From Thermoplasmata archaeon (GTDB lineage: Archaea; Thermoplasmatota; Thermoplasmata; Thermoplasmatales; Thermoplasmataceae): DNA of 5,529 nt. The stretch is taken from NCBI GenBank assembly GCA_021799315.1, contig JAJZAR010000096.1, positions 1 through 5,529 on the forward strand. Reading direction: 5' to 3'. Shown piece by piece: positions 1 to 5,529 of the stretch. The notes beneath the pieces were generated by a model, which saw only the letters and a list, made by a program, of their open reading frames with translations, made no database searches and was not told the DNA's origin. Position numbers and translations under genes: made by a program. The stretch's first letter is position 1. Each line of letters opens with the position of its first letter.

Positions 1-1
1 A

Positions 2-154
2 TCTGTCATGATTTCTATGACAATCATGGCTGGAATATTTGCTCTAAATTCTATGATTCACAGTAAGCCCGTGAAAAAAATTTCAAATACAAAGAATATG
101 AAAAAAGAGATTCTTGAAATTCTCCGGGAGCTGGAATATCTTGAAATCCCGTGA
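2..154 (+). CDS. 3' end of a probable membrane protein (partial)
   Basis: The frame is open from the left edge to TGA at 152-154 and gives 50 residues. The first ~18 (VMISMTIMAGIFALNSMI) are hydrophobic and could be the last membrane helix of a transporter or other polytopic protein. They are followed by a basic stretch (HSKPVKKISNTKNMKK) and a charged amphipathic helix (EILEILRELEYLEIP), which fits a cytoplasmic tail by the positive-inside pattern. Too little remains to name a family; the start lies outside the window. The same frame stays open for another 79 codons after the stop (see findings), so a single nonsense change in a longer gene is possible though not favoured. It converges on the rhodanese gene at 424-1020. 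Confidence 0.6.
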   Translation, partial: SVMISMTIMAGIFALNSMIHSKPVKKISNTKNMKKEILEILRELEYLEIP

Positions 155-423
155 TCGTTTCCATTAAATTCTACTCGCGCGTCTAAATTTTGTAAGTTAA
201 TCCCAAATATATGTGGAACTGAATTATTAAGAGATTTATGTGATCCTTGCCTGATTATGGACCATAGTCCTTCAGTTATGCGAATATATGAAAGATCGGG
301 CACAAATCAAATTTGTTTCTATATATTTCCAGCGAAACTAATTTACAATGAAATTTACTGGATTACTGGAAAAGATCACATTGGGGCTAATTGATAACAA
401 GGATGGATTTTCCATCTGCTGGT
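155..423. other. Intergenic stretch between converging genes; no confident gene
   Basis: This is a 269-base AT-rich region between the left partial gene and the 3' end of the rhodanese gene. Two frames are open. One is the plus-strand continuation of the left gene, bases 155-391, ending at TGA 392-394. It contains five cysteines in 79 codons and is poor in G at first codon positions, both unlike the clear genes of this window. The other is a minus-strand frame from a GTG at 303 down to 58, which overlaps the left gene and shares its wobble positions, so it looks like a shadow. I see no RNA gene, CRISPR repeat or mobile-element end here. The only structured element is the stem-loop at 402-416. 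Confidence 0.55.
402..416. terminator. Possible stem-loop between convergent genes
   Basis: GATGGA / TCCATC is a perfect 6-bp inverted repeat around a TTT loop, lying 7 bases beyond the rhodanese stop codon on the minus strand and after the plus-strand stop at 392-394. Its position between two convergent 3' ends suits a bidirectional end signal. There is no T-run after it on either strand, and archaeal termination usually relies on T-rich tracts, so termination activity is uncertain. Confidence 0.25.
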
Positions 424-1020
424 TTATACAATGCCCTTTCTCCTAAGCCCATCCAGTCCTTCTGCAATATTGGCCACTTCAAAGCCCTTGTCGGCAAGGA
501 AAATTGCGCCGTATAAACTTCTATTTCCGTGTTCGCAAATGATGGCATATTTTTTATTCTTGTCCAATCTCTCGTGTTCCGTAAATAGATCGTTTAGAGA
601 TATAAGTTCTGCACCTTCAATTGTGCCCATAGCCCATTCCTGTGGCTCTCTCACATCAATTATCTGAAATTCCTCTGCTCTCTGTTCATATTCTTCAGGT
701 GTCAGGTTAGTGGCATATGCCTCCTTCGCCTTGCTGCTCTCAAGGAATTCTTTGTATTGAAAAGCATCCATGTTCTTTCTGAATTGTTTCAGTTCGTCCA
801 AAGCCTTATTCTTTTCCTCTTCCGACTCATAAAGGAGAATAAACTCTCCTCTATTGCTATCCATAAAATTTGAAATTTCGTATCCCCATCTCTGCTCCAC
901 GTACGGTGCAAGTATGGAATTTGGGATATGGCCATTCATATATGCTTCAAAAGGTCTCATATCAAGAATTAAGAGTTCTCCCTTCGAAAATTTATCAATA
1001 GCTTCGCTCAACTTTAACAT
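424..1020 (-). CDS. Tandem rhodanese-domain protein, N-terminal domain degenerate
   Basis: This 198-residue protein contains two rhodanese-like halves. The C-terminal half (about 108-198) has the family signature DVREPQEW at 122-129 and the active-site loop CEHGNRS at 162-168, with Cys162 as the expected persulfide-carrying nucleophile and Arg/Ser completing the CxxGxRS-type loop. The N-terminal half (about 1-82) keeps the fold marks LDMRPFEAY (19-27) and GHIP (30-33), but where the Cys loop should be it reads LLYESEEE (62-69), so it is probably inactive. A charged helical linker (about 83-107) joins them. No signal peptide or membrane helix is seen, so it is probably cytosolic. Family knowledge suggests sulfur transfer or persulfide handling; the acceptor is unknown. 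It lies 95 bases downstream of the AAA ATPase gene on the same strand but has its own TATA box. The ATG at 1020 fits a leaderless start. Confidence 0.88.
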   Translation of the reverse strand: MLKLSEAIDKFSKGELLILDMRPFEAYMNGHIPNSILAPYVEQRWGYEISNFMDSNRGEFILLYESEEEKNKALDELKQFRKNMDAFQYKEFLESSKAKEAYATNLTPEEYEQRAEEFQIIDVREPQEWAMGTIEGAELISLNDLFTEHERLDKNKKYAIICEHGNRSLYGAIFLADKGFEVANIAEGLDGLRRKGIV

Positions 1021-1037
1021 AATTTGACATGACTTTC

Positions 1038-1048
1038 TTAAATTTAAA
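1038..1048 (-). promoter_or_regulatory. TATA box of the rhodanese gene (leaderless)
   Basis: On the minus strand the box reads TTTAAATTTAA, centred about 23-25 bases before the ATG at 1020. That is the usual archaeal TATA-to-start-site distance, so transcription would begin at or next to the start codon. No Shine-Dalgarno motif is seen just upstream of the ATG, consistent with a leaderless mRNA. The box implies that the rhodanese gene can be transcribed independently of the upstream ATPase gene. Confidence 0.6.
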
Positions 1049-1115
1049 GTGTTACGAAATTTTGGTAGGGTAGAATGAAGAGGGTGGTTTTACTTGGCAC
1101 TAGCATGTGAAAGTC

Positions 1116-2210
1116 CTACTCTTCTTTAAGTCTGTTGTATGCAAGATATTTTTTGATAAGCTCTTTCCCTATTGATGGTCTGACAATTTTCATAGCTTCA
1201 AGGATAAAGTCTGTGCCTATGTATTTTTCATCTTTAGTTTCTATGGCATTGAGAAATGCCCTCTGGGATGTGTATCTGAAGAGATATTCTATATCAGCAG
1301 CACTGTAACCTTCTGTTTTTTCTCCGAGTAAGTCCACATCAATATTTCCCATTCTCTTTATCCTCTTCATATACAGGTTGATCATCTCTTTTCGTGCCTC
1401 GATATCAGGAGGAGGAATGAAGATCATTCTATCAAATCTCCCTGGTCTTGTTACCGCTGGGTCAAGATTCCACGGTACATTGGTTGCACCAAGGAGTATC
1501 ACTGGAGACTCTTCAGATCTGGAACTGAATCCACCTATCTCATTTAGAAATTGAGAAACACCTCTCCTGGCAGCTTCACTTGAGGAACTATCTCTCTGAG
1601 GGAATAGACTGTCAAGTTCATCGAAGAACAGTATACATGGACTCAACTGCCTGGCTGCCGAGAAGAGAGCACTTATGTTTTTTTCAAAATTACCAAACCA
1701 TTGGCTGAAGAGGCTCGATGGGTTCACGTAGATAAATTTCAATCCTGCTTCTCTGGCAAGCGCCTTTACAAGATAGGTTTTTCCATTGCCAGGAGGGCCA
1801 TAAAGAAGTATTCCTCCTCCGAGTTTCACATTGAACTCTTTAGCCATCTCTGGGAATTTTAATGGGTATATGATCTGTGTGTATAAGTCCTCCTTTACCT
1901 CTTTCATGCCAGCGACTTCACTCATTAGTGGGCCTGTTCCTTCATCAAGGTATAACCCCAATTCCGAAAGAACTTTTATGGGTTGAGCAGTATCGTTCTT
2001 CTTTGTCTCTTCCTTCCCGATGTTTTTTATGGCAAATTCTAGAGAGTTGATCTGCCTGTTTATCTTGGCACGCTCTATCATGTCACCTGTTTTTGCTTCT
2101 GCCCTAAGGATTTTTAAAGCCTCGTTAAACTGCTCAATTGCACTCTCCTTGTTACCATCGGAAAGAAATTTAATACCTATTTTAAGGTATTTGCCAGCAT
2201 CATTTTCCAT
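1116..2210 (-). CDS. Vps4-like AAA ATPase with N-terminal MIT-like domain
   Basis: A 364-residue ATPase with one AAA module. Residues ~4-66 form three predicted helices matching the MIT pattern (AGKYLKIGIKFLSDGN, then KESAIEQFNEALKIL, then a third helix), as in Vps4/katanin-type proteins; a TPR-like reading is possible. A linker (~67-85) leads to the AAA core: Walker A GPPGNGKT 138-145, pore-loop aromatics WFG 171-173, Walker B FFDE 195-198 (Asp197, catalytic Glu198), second-region RRGVSQFLNEIGG 215-227, sensor-1 Asn244 in GATN, and arginine fingers Arg255/Arg258 in TRPGRFD. A helical lid with GYSAAD (301-306) and a C-terminal PS-containing helix (345-360) end the protein. All catalytic residues are present. 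Vps4-class enzymes form hexamers that pull substrates through the pore; archaeal relatives act on ESCRT-III-like polymers. The substrate here is unknown; the divergent coiled-coil gene is the best local candidate. A proteasome-related or general unfoldase role is the alternative. Confidence 0.9.
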   Translation of the reverse strand: MENDAGKYLKIGIKFLSDGNKESAIEQFNEALKILRAEAKTGDMIERAKINRQINSLEFAIKNIGKEETKKNDTAQPIKVLSELGLYLDEGTGPLMSEVAGMKEVKEDLYTQIIYPLKFPEMAKEFNVKLGGGILLYGPPGNGKTYLVKALAREAGLKFIYVNPSSLFSQWFGNFEKNISALFSAARQLSPCILFFDELDSLFPQRDSSSSEAARRGVSQFLNEIGGFSSRSEESPVILLGATNVPWNLDPAVTRPGRFDRMIFIPPPDIEARKEMINLYMKRIKRMGNIDVDLLGEKTEGYSAADIEYLFRYTSQRAFLNAIETKDEKYIGTDFILEAMKIVRPSIGKELIKKYLAYNRLKEE

Positions 2211-2218
2211 TTTCGGAT

Positions 2219-2223
2219 CTCCC
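2219..2223 (-). promoter_or_regulatory. Shine-Dalgarno-like site of the AAA ATPase gene
   Basis: The minus strand reads GGGAG followed by ATCCGAAA and then the ATG at 2210, a spacing of 8 bases. This supports that start codon. It also suggests a leadered transcript, from the more distal TATA box near 2266. Confidence 0.5.
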
Positions 2224-2233
2224 TCTCTGTCTG

Positions 2234-2270
2234 ATTATTTAATACTGAATCTCATGCATGTCTTAAATAT
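2234..2270 (-). promoter_or_regulatory. Promoter region of the AAA ATPase gene, two TATA candidates
   Basis: Two TATA-like boxes are visible on the minus strand. TATTAAATAAT at 2234-2244 is centred 29 bases before the ATG and would give a transcript with almost no leader. ATATTTAAGA at 2261-2270 would give a leader of roughly 30 bases that includes the GGGAG ribosome site. An 8-bp palindrome CATGCATG (2253-2260) lies between them. I cannot tell from sequence which box is used. Confidence 0.4.
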
Positions 2271-2290
2271 GTTATTGATGATGATTTGCA

Positions 2291-2321
2291 CCATAACTTT
2301 TGCGCATTATCCCTAACTTTT
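2291..2321. repeat. Direct repeat with 20-bp period, possible operator
   Basis: CCATAACTTTT (2291-2301) and CCCTAACTTTT (2311-2321) match at 10 of 11 positions, with starts exactly 20 bases apart, about two turns of the helix. They lie in the middle of the divergent intergenic region, upstream of the plus-strand TATA box and upstream of both minus-strand boxes. That is a sensible place for a regulator controlling both directions. A perfect 7-bp inverted pair ATTTGCA (2284-2290) / TGCAAAT (2339-2345) flanks this block, the right arm abutting the plus-strand TATA box. No known archaeal operator is recognised. Confidence 0.35.
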
Positions 2322-2345
2322 TTCGTAAATACAAAGATTGCAAAT

Positions 2346-2373
2346 AAATATAAGGAAGAATTGTATATTTAAA
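2346..2373 (+). promoter_or_regulatory. Promoter of the coiled-coil gene, two TATA candidates
   Basis: AAATATAA at 2346-2353 is centred about 28 bases before the ATG at 2378 and would place the start site at or within a few bases of that codon. A second box, TATATTTAAA at 2364-2373, is too close to serve the ATG. It would instead start RNA near 2395, just before an in-frame GTG at 2399. The octamer AATTGTAT is repeated at 2359-2366 and 2372-2379. No Shine-Dalgarno site is visible before the ATG, so translation is probably leaderless. Confidence 0.5.
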
Positions 2374-2377
2374 TTGT

Positions 2378-4246
2378 ATGCCAGTGGAAAGCGGATGTGT
2401 GGCGATATTCAGGAGAGCACTGGAAGAATCGTCAAGAGATTATAGAACACTGATGAACCATGATATGAATTCAAGAAAGAAATTTTACATGGAATTAGGC
2501 GATATGTATATTGAGATAAAAGTCCACTGTGAGGACAAACTCGGTAAAGAGATGGCTGCTGCAGCACGTTCCAACCTGAAGCTTGCGCAACTTAAAGTTG
2601 CGATTGCCATAAAAGAAGGGTTGAAAAATGGGGGTAAGGTAGACAGAACTGCCAACGAAATGGTATCTGCGTTTTCAGAAGATGAATATGAGGCCATGAA
2701 GAGGTTAGAGAGATTCTCAGTAATTGATTCTATGAGCAGCGAATCCATAAGGGATTTTCTGAAAACAAGCGATAATCAAATTTATAAACTAATAAAAGAG
2801 TGGTATAACACAAACATGGACAATTTTTTATCATCAATGGCGATCTTTGATGAGGGCAGGGTAAGTATTGAAATACGAAAAGCAATGGAAGAGAGATATA
2901 ATACGCGTTTCCAAAAAATAACGGAAGGGATAATATCATTCATTCAGAGTGACCCAACACAATTAAAGAAACTTTTTGATGACTATGAAAGAGAGATAAA
3001 GTTATCCATGGATCTGGAACACAGAACCTCAGATGTGGAAGAGAGACTTAAAAAGTTAATTTCCAGCAACAGGATGACAGATCTCAAAAACGGTGTCATG
3101 GAGGCCACTCTCCTTCTGAAAAACAGAGATTTTGAATCTTTACGTAAATTGAATATACAGTCCCTTCTGGAAGGCCTCCGAACCATAGAAGGAGAAATGA
3201 ACAGTGGCATAAATGAAATTGAAACGGATCGATTAAAGATTGCAGAGGCAATTAACAAGGATAAAAAGGACGGGCTCCGTGATATGGAAGTGAAGCGAAT
3301 AGATGCAACCTTAGCGGAACTGAAAAATAAAGTGGAAAACGATGTTTCTGCAAACATTGGAATTCTATCAGTTATAAACAGCGTTCTGGATAATTCTTCC
3401 CGTTATGGTAAGGACACTTTTGGCACGGAATTCACATGCTCCATCGAGGATGCAAAGGTCAGGGAAGTAGCATTCTTTGAATCTGTCGACTATATATTTA
3501 ATCGCGAAAATACGCTCTCCCTGACAAACCCTTCCAGTCAGGAGAATATGAACATTTATCTGAAAGACCTTGTAAACAAAAAGAGGGCTTCAAAACTTCT
3601 CATACCTGAGGTTACTGAGGGTCATACATCACAGACAACATCTGTTCTTTACCGATATCAACGAGATAGAATATTTGGGAAAGGAACCCGGTTATCAATG
3701 GCATTCATATTTAATGTTAACAGAAATCATGGAGACGCAGGAAATTCGGCAAGGAAACTTAGTATATGCAACACGCCCTTTACAAATATGGATCTTGCCA
3801 GAGTAATGGGAGCTATAATAGAGAGTTCGTCCATGGAAGATTCTTACATAATAGCCATTGTTGGTTCTCCCAATGGATTTGAAAAGGCAGTTATTGATAA
3901 TGTGAGAAATCAAAAGGGTTCAGGAATTCAAAGCAGAAAGTTCAGTTTGATCCTGATGGACACGCGAAATGGCAATCTCGTTGGAGGAGACAGTGATATT
4001 CAGGCAACACAGATCATCGATTTCATGAATGAAATAACGGGTTCATCTGGCAAGGAAGAAACGGAAAAGATATGGAAGGAAACAGAGGATGAACTATCTA
4101 TTGCCGGGATATCCCGGTTAGGTTCCATTGTTAGAGTCACTGGAGCCGAAGAAAAAAATGTACTGTCAGTTTGGTCAGAAATGGAAAAAGCAAGGAAGGG
4201 AAGCATTTCCAAAATGCACGGTGAGAGAGTTTTCAAAAAAAAATGA
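2378..4246 (+). CDS. Orphan helical/coiled-coil protein with C-terminal alpha/beta domain
   Basis: I do not recognise a named family for this 622-residue protein. Residues ~10-325 are mostly charged, helix-forming sequence with coiled-coil character in places, for example YEREIKLSMDLEHRTSDVEE (203-222) and MEVKRIDATLAELKNKVEN (303-321). After ~330 the character changes to mixed alpha/beta. Two hydrophobic strands stand out: SYIIAIVGSPNGFEKAVI (489-506) and KFSLILMDTRNGNL (521-534). The order strand, GF, AVI helix, then LILMD-turn-NG resembles the tail of Mrr-like restriction-endonuclease folds. No clear D...ExK catalytic set is seen, so an inactive or unrelated domain is just as likely. The protein ends in an amphipathic helix (~591-607) and a basic tail RVFKKK. 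There is no signal peptide or membrane helix. It is divergent from the Vps4-like ATPase and 75 bases upstream of a membrane GTPase gene, probably co-transcribed with it. The ATG at 2378 is used; a GTG at 2399 is the alternative start. Confidence 0.85.
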   Translation: MPVESGCVAIFRRALEESSRDYRTLMNHDMNSRKKFYMELGDMYIEIKVHCEDKLGKEMAAAARSNLKLAQLKVAIAIKEGLKNGGKVDRTANEMVSAFSEDEYEAMKRLERFSVIDSMSSESIRDFLKTSDNQIYKLIKEWYNTNMDNFLSSMAIFDEGRVSIEIRKAMEERYNTRFQKITEGIISFIQSDPTQLKKLFDDYEREIKLSMDLEHRTSDVEERLKKLISSNRMTDLKNGVMEATLLLKNRDFESLRKLNIQSLLEGLRTIEGEMNSGINEIETDRLKIAEAINKDKKDGLRDMEVKRIDATLAELKNKVENDVSANIGILSVINSVLDNSSRYGKDTFGTEFTCSIEDAKVREVAFFESVDYIFNRENTLSLTNPSSQENMNIYLKDLVNKKRASKLLIPEVTEGHTSQTTSVLYRYQRDRIFGKGTRLSMAFIFNVNRNHGDAGNSARKLSICNTPFTNMDLARVMGAIIESSSMEDSYIIAIVGSPNGFEKAVIDNVRNQKGSGIQSRKFSLILMDTRNGNLVGGDSDIQATQIIDFMNEITGSSGKEETEKIWKETEDELSIAGISRLGSIVRVTGAEEKNVLSVWSEMEKARKGSISKMHGERVFKKK

Positions 4247-4310
4247 ACATTCAATAATAATGATTTCATTCAACGAAGGTAAATTACCCTCCAAGGAAGG
4301 TATCTGAATC

Positions 4311-4316
4311 GGTGGT
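4311..4316 (+). promoter_or_regulatory. Shine-Dalgarno-like site of the membrane GTPase gene
   Basis: GGTGGT ends 5 bases before the ATG at 4322 and resembles the GGTGATC part of the archaeal consensus. It decides between two overlapping ATGs: the one at 4318 runs into TGA after three codons, while 4322 opens the long frame. A ribosome site with no convincing TATA box in the 75-base gap suggests the gene is internal to an operon with the coiled-coil gene. Confidence 0.5.
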
Positions 4317-4321
4317 CATGA

Positions 4322-5529
4322 ATGATTGAAATAAGCTCTAACTTTAAGGGATTACTTTTCCTTTGGACATTGATATGCCTTCTTATTTTGCTAAGTTACT
4401 CAATTGGAACCATAGAGGAAAGAAAAAAATTGAGAGCATTTTCTGCAGCCCTTGACAGAAACGCATTCAATGAATCTCGAAGAGGAATGAGAAATTCTGG
4501 AATTTTTGTAATTTTTTCCAACATTCCTTTCATTGGATTCATCTTCATGTTCATGTTAGCTTCAAGTTCGGCAAGAATTGCAGAGGGGTTAAGAAGGATG
4601 GGTATAAAGACAGGGAAAGCCCCCAATCGATTCTCCTCAATTGCGCTGATCAGCGGACTTGGCATGCTTCTTGGCCTTTTCATCATCAATTTCAATTTTG
4701 GCGGTAACCTCATAACTATTAAGCCCCATTATGCATTGCCAGCCTCAACAATTGTATATTATACTGAGATTTTTTGGGTTCCTGTATTTCTGACTCTTGA
4801 GGTTGGTACTTTGCTGTCGTTTTCCTCCAGAGGCACAGGAATTGTTACATCAATATTTGGGGTTCTTTTTCTTCTCATATTCATCGGCATTTCTTTCAAT
4901 TATCTCGGAACAATTTCACAACTTCTTTATTATTCAATTATTACAGAAATATTAATAGGCTTAATGTTTATAATAAACTATTACACAACAGGGTCAATGC
5001 AAAAGAGAGGTTCGATGAATGTGAATAACTATGGAAGTAAATCTGGCAATTCAGGAATGAGTGTTCAGGACGGTGAAAATCGTGGCTACAAGCCTCAGTT
5101 TCAGAAAACAGTCAAGGACGGTAATGTGGAAAATACGGTTCCTCAGAGAAATGTCACATCACCTTTTAGTCAGGATCAGTATATACTGACAAGAGAAGAG
5201 CAGAGAAACACCATAGCAATAATAGGTCCTCCTGGTGCAGGAAAAACAACATTTCTTGCTTATTTTTTCCACTTTTTAGACAATATTGAATCCACCCTAA
5301 ATGTTGAAGATGACGTTACCAGTGGCATAGAACTTATGGATGAATATATAAACAGAATATTTTCTGAGTCTAAATTTCCTCAGCTGACTGCAAAGGATAG
5401 GGTAGGAGAGGTCATCTTTAGATTCACAAGAAAAAGGAGAATGAGCGAAAGAAGTGTTATTCTAAGGATCAATGACATAGCCGGTGAAACTTTCAACAGT
5501 CTTCAGGGCGGTAGAGATCAAGATCGGAA
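4322..5529 (+). CDS. Polytopic membrane protein with cytosolic P-loop GTPase-like domain (partial)
   Basis: The frame is open from ATG 4322 to the right edge: 402 residues, C-terminus missing. About six hydrophobic segments are seen, near residues 10-28, 61-82, 105-123, 147-168, 172-193 and 197-221. They are followed by a polar linker (~224-290) rich in N, G, S and Q, then a nucleotide-binding domain. Walker A/G1 is GPPGAGKTT at 302-310. The G3-like motif is DIAGE at 385-389 (DxxG at 385-388), preceded by strands VIFRF (364-368) and SVILRIN (378-384). The segment KFPQLT (351-356) may supply the G2 threonine. Walker A plus DxAGE matches TRAFAC-clade GTPases, and resembles the double-GTPase (DO-GTPase) families known from comparative genomics. 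The NKxD-type base-recognition motif would lie beyond the edge, so GTP specificity is inferred; an ATPase remains possible. An even helix count places both ends in the cytosol. Probably the second gene of an operon with the upstream coiled-coil protein. Confidence 0.8.
   Translation, partial: MIEISSNFKGLLFLWTLICLLILLSYSIGTIEERKKLRAFSAALDRNAFNESRRGMRNSGIFVIFSNIPFIGFIFMFMLASSSARIAEGLRRMGIKTGKAPNRFSSIALISGLGMLLGLFIINFNFGGNLITIKPHYALPASTIVYYTEIFWVPVFLTLEVGTLLSFSSRGTGIVTSIFGVLFLLIFIGISFNYLGTISQLLYYSIITEILIGLMFIINYYTTGSMQKRGSMNVNNYGSKSGNSGMSVQDGENRGYKPQFQKTVKDGNVENTVPQRNVTSPFSQDQYILTREEQRNTIAIIGPPGAGKTTFLAYFFHFLDNIESTLNVEDDVTSGIELMDEYINRIFSESKFPQLTAKDRVGEVIFRFTRKRRMSERSVILRINDIAGETFNSLQGGRDQDR

Noticed and set aside
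58..303. Minus-strand open frame of 81 codons with a GTG start
   Set aside because: It overlaps the end of the left plus-strand gene, has a rare start, no well-placed TATA box or ribosome site, and a phenylalanine-rich tail that is simply the antisense of the lysine-rich plus-strand coding.
431..667. Plus-strand open frame inside the rhodanese gene
   Set aside because: It is antisense to a recognised rhodanese active-site domain; its serine- and leucine-rich composition is typical of a shadow frame.
2253..2260. CATGCATG palindrome as a regulator site
   Set aside because: An 8-bp self-complementary word is common by chance and has no extended symmetry in its flanks; it is mentioned only within the promoter entry.
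2020..2316. Plus-strand open frame over the start of the ATPase gene
   Set aside because: It is mostly antisense to the MIT-like domain and has no supporting start signal; its hydrophobic look comes from the complement of charged helices.
2485..4269. Several minus-strand open frames inside the coiled-coil gene
   Set aside because: They are short, rich in Ser, Phe and Leu, and antisense to a single long well-formed reading frame.
4260..4307. Possible 15-codon peptide starting at ATG 4260 between the two plus-strand genes
   Set aside because: It is too short, with no ribosome site or promoter of its own; it is more simply part of the intergenic leader.
4396..4713. Minus-strand open frame of 105 codons inside the membrane GTPase gene
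   Set aside because: The plus-strand frame here is open for 402 codons and ends in clear Walker A and DIAGE motifs, so the antisense frame is a shadow.
1..5529. CRISPR array, tRNA, rRNA or insertion sequence
   Set aside because: No regularly spaced repeats, no tRNA-like cloverleaf, no rRNA-like conserved stretches, and no transposase or terminal inverted repeats were seen on reading both strands.

Overview
The window looks archaeal and is most likely from a Thermoplasmatales-type euryarchaeon (Thermoplasma/Ferroplasma/Cuniculiplasma-like). The DNA is visibly AT-rich. Arginine is mostly AGA/AGG, and ATA is a common isoleucine codon. A TATA-like box lies about 25-28 bases before several start codons, as expected for leaderless archaeal transcripts. 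The window also encodes a Vps4/Cdc48-class AAA ATPase of archaeal type. The lineage is inferred from these traits, not proven.

Layout from left to right. Bases 2-154 (+) are the 3' end of a probable membrane protein. Bases 155-423 hold no confident gene; a small stem-loop near the end sits between converging genes. Bases 424-1020 (-) encode a tandem rhodanese-domain protein: the N-terminal domain has lost its catalytic cysteine and the C-terminal one keeps an active-type loop. Bases 1116-2210 (-) encode an ATPase with an N-terminal MIT-like helical bundle and one AAA module, i.e. Vps4-like architecture. Bases 2211-2377 are a divergent promoter region with TATA boxes facing both ways and a near-perfect direct repeat with an exact 20-bp period. 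Bases 2378-4246 (+) encode a 622-residue orphan protein, long and helical/coiled-coil followed by an alpha/beta C-terminal domain. Bases 4322-5529 (+) encode the first 402 residues of a polytopic membrane protein with about six membrane helices, a flexible polar linker and a cytosolic P-loop GTPase-like domain. That protein runs off the window.

The central interest is the divergent cluster: a Vps4-like AAA ATPase facing a two-gene operon of an orphan coiled-coil protein and a membrane-anchored GTPase. I infer, without proof, that these three may work together at the membrane. The ATPase would remodel or disassemble the coiled-coil protein, and the GTPase would act as a membrane-bound switch. 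The rhodanese protein lies downstream of the ATPase but has its own promoter, so its link to the group is weaker.
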